Source of the DNA: Lachnospiraceae bacterium
Lineage (GTDB): Bacteria; Bacillota; Clostridia; Lachnospirales; Lachnospiraceae
Length of the DNA: 60,893 nt
Assembly: GCA_900751995.1 (NCBI GenBank)
Contig: CAADTP010000026.1
Location: 1-60,893 of the forward strand
Reading direction: 5' to 3'
Shown here piece after piece: positions 1 through 7,416 of the stretch (its first letter is position 1; every line of letters begins with the position of its first letter). Below the pieces are notes generated by a model. It ran no database searches and was not told the DNA's origin. It was given only the letters and a program-made list of their open reading frames with translations. The translations under genes were made by a program, and so were the position numbers.

Positions 1-1057
1 CTGCATGACCAAAACCAGTTGTCACTTTATTACCACCGTTGATACCGGAGAACGTCCGATCTTCTTTGTAACCACCCAGCTCCAGTGCTTTTTCAATAAG
101 CGGTGTGAAATCTTTCTTCTCGTCAATATGGACAGCTCCCGGGAAGGCAACCACTTCTGTTGTAAACACTCTGTCAGCGTAGCTGCTTTTTGGAGGCATC
201 AGACAGTTGGTAGTGTAGAGGATCGGGGCCGGAAGATGGTCAAACTCTTTCTGCTGATTCTGCCATGCAGTTCCGAAATTGCCTTTCAGGTGAGAGTATT
301 TCTTTAAGAATGGATAGGCATGGGCAGGGAGCATTTCACCATGTGTATAGATATTGATTCCTTTTCCCTCAGTCTGTTCAAGTAAAAGCTGCAGATCTTT
401 CAGATCATGTCCGGTCACGACAATAAAAGGCCCTTTTTCTACCGTAAGTGTAACATCAGTTGGCTCTGGTGTTCCATAGGTTTCTGTATTTGCCTTATCA
501 AGAAGTGCCATGCACTTCAGATTGATCTCTCCTGTTTTGAGTACTGTGGAAAGCAGTGCTTCTGTGCTTTCTTCATAACCGATCTTAGATAATGCCTCGC
601 AGAAGAACTGATTCACTTCGGCATCTTCATAATTCAGAACATTTGCATGATAGGCATAGGCAGCCATTCCGCGGATACCAAAGAGAATAAGAGATTTCAA
701 GGAGCGGATATCTTCATTGGCATTCCACAGCTGCTGAAGATCATATTCCTTTGTTCTGCAGTCAGGAGCCAGTCTTTCTTTTTCAGCTCTGACTTTTTGT
801 ATCATATTTTCGATTGCTGCATTGTCAAAACTTACATTTGTAACTGTAGTAAACAGTCCTTCGATTATGATCTGTCCGGTTCTTTTTGAAATAGTTTCCG
901 TGCTGTCGGCAGCTTTAGCCAGACTGATCAACGCACCTGTCAGTTCGTCCTGTAATTTCGCTGTATCTGCTTTTTTTCCACAGACACCGGAATTTCCGGT
1001 GCAGCCGGTACACCCGACAGTCTGTTCACACTGAAAACAAAACATTTTTTTATCCAT
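1..1057 (-). CDS. hcp: Hydroxylamine reductase / hybrid cluster protein (3' end beyond window)
   Basis: The first 352 residues of the hybrid cluster protein, a cytoplasmic Fe-S enzyme that reduces hydroxylamine or nitric oxide during nitrosative stress; the family is about 550 residues, so the C-terminal part lies outside the window. The N-terminus carries the cluster cysteines (MFCFQCEQ, then GCTGC and GVCGKK). Further in are the family stretches VTGHDLKDL, YTHGEMLPAHAYP and GNFGTAWQNQ. The start ATG at 1057 has the ribosome-binding site AAAGGAGAA just upstream. It is transcribed divergently from a Crp/Fnr regulator, the usual arrangement for HcpR-controlled hcp genes. Confidence 0.95.
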   Translation of the reverse strand, partial: MDKKMFCFQCEQTVGCTGCTGNSGVCGKKADTAKLQDELTGALISLAKAADSTETISKRTGQIIIEGLFTTVTNVSFDNAAIENMIQKVRAEKERLAPDCRTKEYDLQQLWNANEDIRSLKSLILFGIRGMAAYAYHANVLNYEDAEVNQFFCEALSKIGYEESTEALLSTVLKTGEINLKCMALLDKANTETYGTPEPTDVTLTVEKGPFIVVTGHDLKDLQLLLEQTEGKGINIYTHGEMLPAHAYPFLKKYSHLKGNFGTAWQNQQKEFDHLPAPILYTTNCLMPPKSSYADRVFTTEVVAFPGAVHIDEKKDFTPLIEKALELGGYKEDRTFSGINGGNKVTTGFGHA

Positions 1058-1091
1058 TATTGTATTCTCCTTTTATTCTGTGATTTTTTCG

Positions 1092-1164
1092 AAGGATCTT
1101 TCTTATTATTTTATCCTCGACCAGTAGTATTTATCCTTGGTTTCTGTTAGGAGTATAGTATAAT
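1092..1164. promoter_or_regulatory. hcp / crp-fnr divergent control region with TTATCCT direct repeats
   Basis: Two direct copies of TTATCCTCG/TTATCCTTG lie at 1111-1119 and 1131-1139, exactly 20 bp apart (about two helical turns), and an inverted AAGGAT is at 1092-1097. The second copy runs into the TTGGTT element (1137-1142) of a promoter with TATAAT at 1159-1164 reading toward the regulator. The placement suggests an operator shared by both genes; which protein binds it is inference. Confidence 0.4.
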
Positions 1165-1206
1165 AATTACAACGTGTATGTTTGATTTCCAACAGGAGGA
1201 TTAATT

Positions 1207-1899
1207 TTGAAAAAATATTTACCCATTCTAAGAACGAGCCCTTTCTTTAAAGGTCTTACTGATAATGAGATATTATCCATACTGCATTGTGTAAATGCAG
1301 CAACGATCTCCAGAAAACGGGATTCTTATATTTTCAGAGCCGGAGACTCTACCGAAGTAATGGGACTTGTGGTGGTAGGCTGTGTTCTTGTTATTCAGGA
1401 AGACCTGTGGGGACATCGGAATATTCTGTCAAAATGTCATGCGGGAGATTTTTTTGGTGAACCATATGCAGCAAGTCCGGGAGCTGTTCTGAATGTCAGT
1501 GTGGTAGCAGACGAAGATTGTGAGATTATTTTATTAAATGTTCAAAGGCTTCTGGTTTCCTGCCCAATAGTATGTGAGCATCATCAGAAGCTGATCCGTA
1601 ACCTGGTCGGTGTCCTGGCAAATAAGATCCTGATCCTCAACGATAAGATCACACATGTTGGCAAGCGAACGACAAGGGATAAGCTGCTGTCCTATCTGTC
1701 GTCGGTATCTATCAGACAGGCATCGTTATCCTTTGATATTCCTTTTGACCGGCAGCAGCTGGCAGATTATCTTTGCATTGACCGTGCGGCAATGTCTTCG
1801 GAGATATCAAAGCTGCAAAAAGAAGGGCTTATAAAAACAAACAGAAACCATTTTGAGCTGACTGTCTGTAATGATACGGATTCAGGAATAAAAATGTGA
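1207..1899 (+). CDS. Crp/Fnr family transcriptional regulator, probable HcpR
   Basis: A 230-residue regulator with an N-terminal cyclic-nucleotide-binding-like beta-barrel (about residues 10-130, including GDFFGEP) and a C-terminal winged helix (about 150-220, with FDRQQLADYLCIDRAAMSSE as the likely recognition segment). The start is TTG at 1207, seven bases after AGGAGG. I see no Fnr-type N-terminal cysteine cluster. Its place divergent to hcp points to control of hcp in response to nitrosative stress, as for HcpR regulators; the sensed signal is not visible in the sequence. Confidence 0.88.
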   Translation: MKKYLPILRTSPFFKGLTDNEILSILHCVNAATISRKRDSYIFRAGDSTEVMGLVVVGCVLVIQEDLWGHRNILSKCHAGDFFGEPYAASPGAVLNVSVVADEDCEIILLNVQRLLVSCPIVCEHHQKLIRNLVGVLANKILILNDKITHVGKRTTRDKLLSYLSSVSIRQASLSFDIPFDRQQLADYLCIDRAAMSSEISKLQKEGLIKTNRNHFELTVCNDTDSGIKM

Positions 1900-2056
1900 T
1901 ATACATCACGGAAAACGATAAACTTTTTCATTATAATACAAAAGGAAAGCGAGACTGCTTAAAGTGATTCTATTGTTATAAGCGTTCACATGATGGTATT
2001 ATGGTGTATGTATAAAGAATCTATGAAATCAGTTATTGAAAAACAGGAGGAAAAAA

Positions 2057-2527
2057 ATGTTCATCAGAAAAGCAGAAGAAAAAGATATTCCGAGGATCCT
2101 GGAATTGTTAGGACAGGTGCTGCAGATCCATGCAGATATAAGGCCTGATATTTTTATTCCAGGCACAACAAAATATACGACAGACGAATTGACAGAGCTT
2201 TTGAAAAATGAAGAAAAGCCAGTATATGTTGCAGCGGATGAGGCTGATGTTTGTGTGGGGTATGCATTTTGTCAATTAAAGGAGCAGCCTTTTTCAAACA
2301 ATATGGTACCGTTTAAATCTCTTTTTATAGATGACCTGTGTGTCGATCAGGAGACACGAGGTCAGCATATTGGGGAAAGTCTGTTTGAATATGTAAAAAA
2401 TAAAGCAAAGCAGCTGGGATGCTATGAAGTGACATTGAATGTGTGGGCAGGAAATACTTCAGCAGAAAAATTTTATGAAAAAATGGGAATGCGGACAAAA
2501 GAAAGGCAGATGGAATACATATTATAA
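2057..2527 (+). CDS. GNAT family N-acetyltransferase
   Basis: A 156-residue GNAT acetyltransferase that would move an acetyl group from acetyl-CoA to an unknown small molecule or protein. Motif A is recognisable around residues 95-115 (DDLCVDQETRGQHIGESLF), where QHIG stands in for the usual Q/RxxGxG/A acetyl-CoA loop, and NVWAGNTSAEKFYEKMGM is the typical C-terminal motif B. ATG at 2057 is preferred over an in-frame start 21 bases upstream because AGGAGG sits just before it. It appears to stand alone, and its 3' end is converging on the GGDEF gene. Confidence 0.85.
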   Translation: MFIRKAEEKDIPRILELLGQVLQIHADIRPDIFIPGTTKYTTDELTELLKNEEKPVYVAADEADVCVGYAFCQLKEQPFSNNMVPFKSLFIDDLCVDQETRGQHIGESLFEYVKNKAKQLGCYEVTLNVWAGNTSAEKFYEKMGMRTKERQMEYIL

Positions 2528-2554
2528 GATGTTGAATTGTTCAGGAAAAAAACA

Positions 2555-2595
2555 GCCGGCTAAGATACAGACTGAGATGTCTGTACCTTAGCCGG
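2555..2595. terminator. Bidirectional terminator between GNAT and GGDEF genes
   Basis: A long inverted repeat, CCGGCTAAG-A-TACAGAC on the left and GTCTGTACCTTAGCCGG on the right, lies between the two converging genes. The minus-strand gene's TAA stop is inside the right arm. An A-run lies to the left (seen as a U-run on the minus-strand transcript). Confidence 0.75.
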
Positions 2596-4357
2596 AAAAT
2601 TTATCACTGTAATGAACATGCATAGCTTCCCAGTCCATAAACAATACATAAAATACTCTTCCGTATTGCTGGCTGTCCACAATCCTTCCGTGATCAAGAA
2701 CAGAAAGGTAAGTGCCGTCCGCTTTTCGAAGATGAAAGTGGATGTAATCATTTTTATTGCCGGCATCGATCTGTTTCCAGATGCTTGCTTCTATCTGCTG
2801 CTGTTCATCCTCACGGATCAGGTTGTGGAAGCTTTTATTTGTAAGGCTGAAGAGTTTATCTATAGTTTTATATCCGGTCATTTGAAGGAACTCATGGTTT
2901 GCATACAGGAGTTCATCATCATTTTTGTCCGCTCTGTATATGATAAATGCACCCGGAAGGTGTTCAGAGATATCCTTGAATGCAAATCCGAGCTGTTTGC
3001 GGACTCCTGACCGGAGCCCCTCCCTGTAAGCCATACATCCGTTTTTTCCGTGAAGCTTTATTTCATAAAGTGCTGCATCTGCACAGCGCATAAGCTGTGA
3101 ACGGCTGGATGCAAAGGTTGGATATTCTGCATATCCGAGAGAAATAAAAAACGGATATTCTTTTCCCTTGCATGAAAATGTCTTTGGAAGCTTGGTAAAT
3201 TGCAACAGCAGTTCTCCCGCTTCTTTATAGGTATGATCCGGCAGAAGAATGCAGAACTCATCGCCACCGTTTCTTCCCAGTAATGTGGTTTTTGGGAAAA
3301 AAGCCTTCATGCTATCTGTAAGACTCTTTAGTGCCCTGTCTCCATAGACATGTCCGTAAATATCATTAATAAACTTAAAGTCATCAATATCAAGGAGTGC
3401 GGCCACAAAATGTGTTTTTGGATTTTTAGTGATCATCCTTTCGGCTAATTCATCAAATCCATAGCGGTTGTAAATATCGGTGAGAGAATCTGTGTGTGCC
3501 AGTATTTGAAATTTGTTTTTATTTTCTTTCGATACTAACCATACCCGGGTAAGACCTGAGAAAAGTAAAACGACAGCAGTAAACATTCCGCCGACGATTA
3601 CCAGTAATCTAAGGTCTCTCCATCCGCTTTCAGGAGCTACTTCTAATGTCCAGTGCTCTTCCCCTATCGTAAAACCATAAGAAACAGTATGAGTTAATTG
3701 GTCGTCTGACTGATAAACAACTTTATAAGTATCGCTCCAGGGAGCGTCGGTTTTTGAGAGTCTGTATTCATATCCGAAATCCGAAAGTGCACTGATCGCA
3801 TCTGGAAAAATGTCAGGAACACGCAGGATAACAATGGTAAATCCCCAGAAATATTCCTGGTTGTTTTCATCTTTCAGGTAGATTGGATTGCGGACAGCAA
3901 TTCCACAGCCGCCCCGTTTTAAATCGAAAGGACCTTGTGTAATGATCACGTGATTGTCTCTTGCGTAACAGGAAATTTTGCTGCAATCTTTATCCTGGAG
4001 CAGATCGATCTTACTCGCTTCCGTTCCCTCAGAAGGATAAATATCTGTTACATTACCATCCGGAGCAAGCTGTATGCTTTCAATAACGTCAGACATAATA
4101 TTTTCCGCAATTGTGTCAAACTGACTGATCTTTCCGTTTTCACTGATCAGGACCTGCTTTAGCGTATCTGTGATCGCAATTCCATTTGTAATTTCATTTT
4201 TTATACGTTCGCCGTAGGTTGTTGCATTTAATTGTGCTTTTATGTGTTGTTGTTCAGTTTCATGTGAGTCTATTTTGTATACAATTAAACCAACAAGGCA
4301 TATGCCCAGTAAAAAAACGATAAGAGGTACAATTGTTTTTTTCTTCACCTGGTTCAC
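2588..4357 (-). CDS. Membrane diguanylate cyclase, CHASE-GGDEF-PAS
   Basis: A 589-residue sensor likely to make cyclic di-GMP. Order of parts: a transmembrane segment near residues 9-27; an extracellular CHASE-type sensor (about 40-235); a second membrane helix (about 240-265); a GGDEF domain (about 285-440) with an intact active-site motif in GRNGGDEF; and a C-terminal PAS domain (about 460-580). The slot for the inhibitory RxxD site is PKTT, so product inhibition through that site is unlikely. A PAS domain after the GGDEF is less usual than one before it. The signal is unknown. Confidence 0.88.
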   Translation of the reverse strand: MNQVKKKTIVPLIVFLLGICLVGLIVYKIDSHETEQQHIKAQLNATTYGERIKNEITNGIAITDTLKQVLISENGKISQFDTIAENIMSDVIESIQLAPDGNVTDIYPSEGTEASKIDLLQDKDCSKISCYARDNHVIITQGPFDLKRGGCGIAVRNPIYLKDENNQEYFWGFTIVILRVPDIFPDAISALSDFGYEYRLSKTDAPWSDTYKVVYQSDDQLTHTVSYGFTIGEEHWTLEVAPESGWRDLRLLVIVGGMFTAVVLLFSGLTRVWLVSKENKNKFQILAHTDSLTDIYNRYGFDELAERMITKNPKTHFVAALLDIDDFKFINDIYGHVYGDRALKSLTDSMKAFFPKTTLLGRNGGDEFCILLPDHTYKEAGELLLQFTKLPKTFSCKGKEYPFFISLGYAEYPTFASSRSQLMRCADAALYEIKLHGKNGCMAYREGLRSGVRKQLGFAFKDISEHLPGAFIIYRADKNDDELLYANHEFLQMTGYKTIDKLFSLTNKSFHNLIREDEQQQIEASIWKQIDAGNKNDYIHFHLRKADGTYLSVLDHGRIVDSQQYGRVFYVLFMDWEAMHVHYSDKFSG

Positions 4358-4601
4358 CTCGTTTTATTAGTTTCACAATAAAATATTATATCATAGAAGT
4401 GAAAAAATAGAATGATTTTTTGCGTTAAAGTGATATTGTTTTTTTATGTACAATGGAAATATGACCAGAGGGTAAAATATAGTATACAATTGAGAATTAT
4501 ATTGGAAAGAATACTGAAAAAACCTCGCGGTTTTGTAGGGTATATGATATACTATTCTTTATAAGTAAATATCTTATCGGAATTCACGGAGGATCTGACC
4601 G

Positions 4602-5957
4602 ATGCTGAATAAAAAAGATTTTTTAAAATATGCATCAAAATTAGCATTTCCGATCATGATCCAAAATCTGATCGGAACATTAGTAAATGTTGCGGATACT
4701 GTAATGCTGGGATATGTAAGTCAGACTGCCATGTCAGCTTCATCTCTTGCCAACCAGTACACATTTATTCTTTTCTGTTTGTATTATGGCATGGCTACAG
4801 GTACTTCGGTTTTATGTGCCCAGTACTGGGGAAAGGGTGATAAAAAGACAGTAGAAAAGATTCTCGGCCTGGCGGAGCGAATCTCACTGATCGTTTCTCT
4901 TGTATTTTTCGTTATCTCCTTTTCCATGCCGACTACGATCATGAAGATTTTTACAAACAGTCCGGATACGATTGCTGCCGGCAGCGAGTATTTGAAGGTG
5001 ATCTCATTTTCCTTTATGTTTATGGGATTCTCTCAGGTTTTCATGAGTGCCCTTCGAAGTGTCGGAAAAATAATGCTGCCTTCTGTTACATACATTGTAT
5101 CGCTTTGCGTCAATGTATTTTGTAATGCCACCTTTATCTTTGGCCTGTTTGGACTTCCAAAGCTTGGTGTTACCGGTGTTGCCCTTGGTACTGTTATTGC
5201 CAGGATCGCAGAGGTATTGATCTGTCTCATCTATTCATTAAACAGCTCCGATGTCAGATTCCGGATAAAATATTTCTGTGCGAAATCCGGTATTCTGTTC
5301 AGGGACTTTATGAAAATTGCTTCTCCGGCTGTGATAAATGATGTTGTCTGGAGCTTTGCCAGTTCAGCGTTCGCAGCGATCCTTGGCCACATTGGCGATG
5401 ATATGGTTGCCGCAAATGCCGTTGCTGTTATGGTGGTAAACATTGGTGCCATCGCCTGTCGCGGTTTTGCCAACGCTACTACCATCATTATCAGCCAGGA
5501 GCTTGGTAAAGATCACAAGGATACAGCCAGAGAATATGGGAAACGTATGCTGAGAATAACAATTATCGTAAGTCTCATCGGATGTGCCATTATTCTGGCA
5601 GTCCGCCCTATGATACTGGACTTCTACCGGGATAAACTGACAGAGACAGCCATTTATTATCTTGGTATTTTTATAATCATGACAACCTGGCGTCTTGTAG
5701 GAGAGGGTATTAATACCTGTCTTATATGCGGATGCTTCAGAGGAGGTGGCGATTCCAGGTTCGGAATGATCGTAGATTCCATATTTATGTGGCTTGTTGC
5801 AGTTCCTCTCACCTTCCTTGCAGCATATGTTTTAAAACTGCCGCCTGTCTGGGTATATTTTATAATGACCCTGGATGAGTTCGAAAAAATGCCTGTGGTG
5901 TTCATCCACTATTTCAGAAATAAATGGCTTACGAACATTACCAGAGATTTTGACTGA
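4602..5957 (+). CDS. MATE family multidrug efflux transporter
   Basis: A 451-residue integral membrane protein with about 12 hydrophobic segments, of the multidrug and toxic compound extrusion family, which exports cationic compounds in exchange for Na+ or H+. N-terminal MATE features are FPIMIQNLIGTLVNVADTVMLG and QYWGKGDKK. A GGAGG lies before the ATG at 4602, and an extended -10, TGATATACT, is at 4545-4553. It is followed after 31 bp by a second, distantly related MATE gene on the same strand. Substrate unknown. Confidence 0.92.
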   Translation: MLNKKDFLKYASKLAFPIMIQNLIGTLVNVADTVMLGYVSQTAMSASSLANQYTFILFCLYYGMATGTSVLCAQYWGKGDKKTVEKILGLAERISLIVSLVFFVISFSMPTTIMKIFTNSPDTIAAGSEYLKVISFSFMFMGFSQVFMSALRSVGKIMLPSVTYIVSLCVNVFCNATFIFGLFGLPKLGVTGVALGTVIARIAEVLICLIYSLNSSDVRFRIKYFCAKSGILFRDFMKIASPAVINDVVWSFASSAFAAILGHIGDDMVAANAVAVMVVNIGAIACRGFANATTIIISQELGKDHKDTAREYGKRMLRITIIVSLIGCAIILAVRPMILDFYRDKLTETAIYYLGIFIIMTTWRLVGEGINTCLICGCFRGGGDSRFGMIVDSIFMWLVAVPLTFLAAYVLKLPPVWVYFIMTLDEFEKMPVVFIHYFRNKWLTNITRDFD

Positions 5958-5988
5958 TTATGTAACTAAGCAGGAGGTTTTTATAGAA

Positions 5989-7326
5989 ATGAAATACTTT
6001 GAGGCAAAAATGTCTTATCCTCAATTTTTAAAATATCTGGTTCCATCAGTGCTGACCATGATCTTTTTATCATTTTATACAACGATAGATGGATTTTTTG
6101 TATCACGGTATGCAGGCTCTGACGCGCTTGCAGGAATTAATATTGTTATTCCGATCACCTGTGTTATTTTCGGAACATCTGTCATGCTTGCAACGGGATC
6201 AGGTGCCATCATAGGAGAGCGGATGGGACAAAAAAGAGAACAGGAAGCAAATGAGATATTTACTTTTATCACGATCGTGCTGTTCGTACTTTCAGTTGCT
6301 TTTACAGCTGTGGGAATCCTTTTTCTGAAACCGATCTGTATTTTTTTAGGAAGCAGTGAGCGCCTGATGGAGCATGTGGTGCCATACGCATTTGTCACAT
6401 TTTTAGGATCGGTTTCGATGTCATTCAAGCTATTTTTCGAATATCTTGTGAGGACGGATGGGAGATCGTACATCGGAATGATCATGTCTCTGACAGGTCT
6501 GGCTTTTAATATTGTTTTCGACTATATTTTTGTGGCTGTATTCAGACTGGGAACGCTTGGAGCTGCATGGGGAACATTTCTCTCCATTACAGTAAGCATG
6601 TTGATCGGCTTTATCTATTTTCTGAAATACAGCCATATAAGGTTTTGCAGACCGAAGACCGACATGAGTGTTCTTCTGAAATCCTGCACCAATGGAAGCA
6701 GTGAAATGCTGACGGAGATGTCTACCGGGATCACTACATTTTTATTTAATCTTATTATCATGCAATATTTTGGTGAAGATGGAGTTGCGGCTGTGACGAT
6801 CATTATGTATATTTACTATTTCTTCATCGCTTTTTATATGGGAATTGCCGTTGCAGCAGCTCCGATCATAAGCTATAATTATGGCTCTGAAAATCATGAT
6901 AAGATCAGAGAAATAACACGATATAGTTTTATTACGATTGCCATCAGTTCAGTATTGATCCTTACAGTATCGCTTGTATTTGGAAAACAGATCATCCATT
7001 TATTCGTCGGGAACGGAAATGTATTTACATTGACATGGGATGGCCTGAAGCTGTTTAGTCCGGTTTTCCTGTTTATTGGTTTAAATGTATTTCTTTCCGG
7101 ATATTTTACTGCCCTGGGAAAAGGTTTTATTTCGGCATTGATCTCATCAATGCGTTCTTTGATCCTGGTGGCTGTGTTCATATTGATCCTGCCAAAGCTT
7201 ATAGGGGTTGCAGGCATCTGGATGACGATGCCGCTGGCAGAAGCCGTGACTATTTTCATGGCGGTTTATCTGTATCGAACATACGGAAAAAGTTTCATGC
7301 AGGAAAATTCCAGAGCCACGTCTTAA
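5989..7326 (+). CDS. MATE family efflux transporter (second copy)
   Basis: A 445-residue multi-spanning protein of the MATE family. It begins MKYFEAKMSYPQFLKYLVPS with the signature TTIDGFFVSRYAG, and shows the mid-protein repeat LGTLGAAWGT. An open frame extends 38 codons upstream into the preceding gene, but ATG 5989 follows AGGAGG at the right distance, so I use it. Sequence divergence from the neighbouring MATE protein argues against recent tandem duplication. The two probably share a transcript. Confidence 0.9.
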   Translation: MKYFEAKMSYPQFLKYLVPSVLTMIFLSFYTTIDGFFVSRYAGSDALAGINIVIPITCVIFGTSVMLATGSGAIIGERMGQKREQEANEIFTFITIVLFVLSVAFTAVGILFLKPICIFLGSSERLMEHVVPYAFVTFLGSVSMSFKLFFEYLVRTDGRSYIGMIMSLTGLAFNIVFDYIFVAVFRLGTLGAAWGTFLSITVSMLIGFIYFLKYSHIRFCRPKTDMSVLLKSCTNGSSEMLTEMSTGITTFLFNLIIMQYFGEDGVAAVTIIMYIYYFFIAFYMGIAVAAAPIISYNYGSENHDKIREITRYSFITIAISSVLILTVSLVFGKQIIHLFVGNGNVFTLTWDGLKLFSPVFLFIGLNVFLSGYFTALGKGFISALISSMRSLILVAVFILILPKLIGVAGIWMTMPLAEAVTIFMAVYLYRTYGKSFMQENSRATS

Positions 7327-7346
7327 TGATATTTTGCAAAATTCTA

Positions 7347-7384
7347 ACGAAAAAGAGGCCGTACTTGACGGCCTCTTTTTCGTT
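7347..7384. terminator. Bidirectional terminator
   Basis: AACGAAAAAGAGGCCGT and ACGGCCTCTTTTTCGTT form a near-perfect stem with a short CTTG loop. U-runs occur on both strands, fitting the converging MATE and HD-GYP genes. Confidence 0.85.
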
Positions 7385-7416
7385 ATGGCTTTATCATGTC
7401 CATGCCATGGGAGTAT

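Noticed and set aside
5875..5988. A longer start for the second MATE gene overlapping the first
   Set aside because: The extra residues are not MATE-like, and AGGAGG sits directly before ATG 5989.
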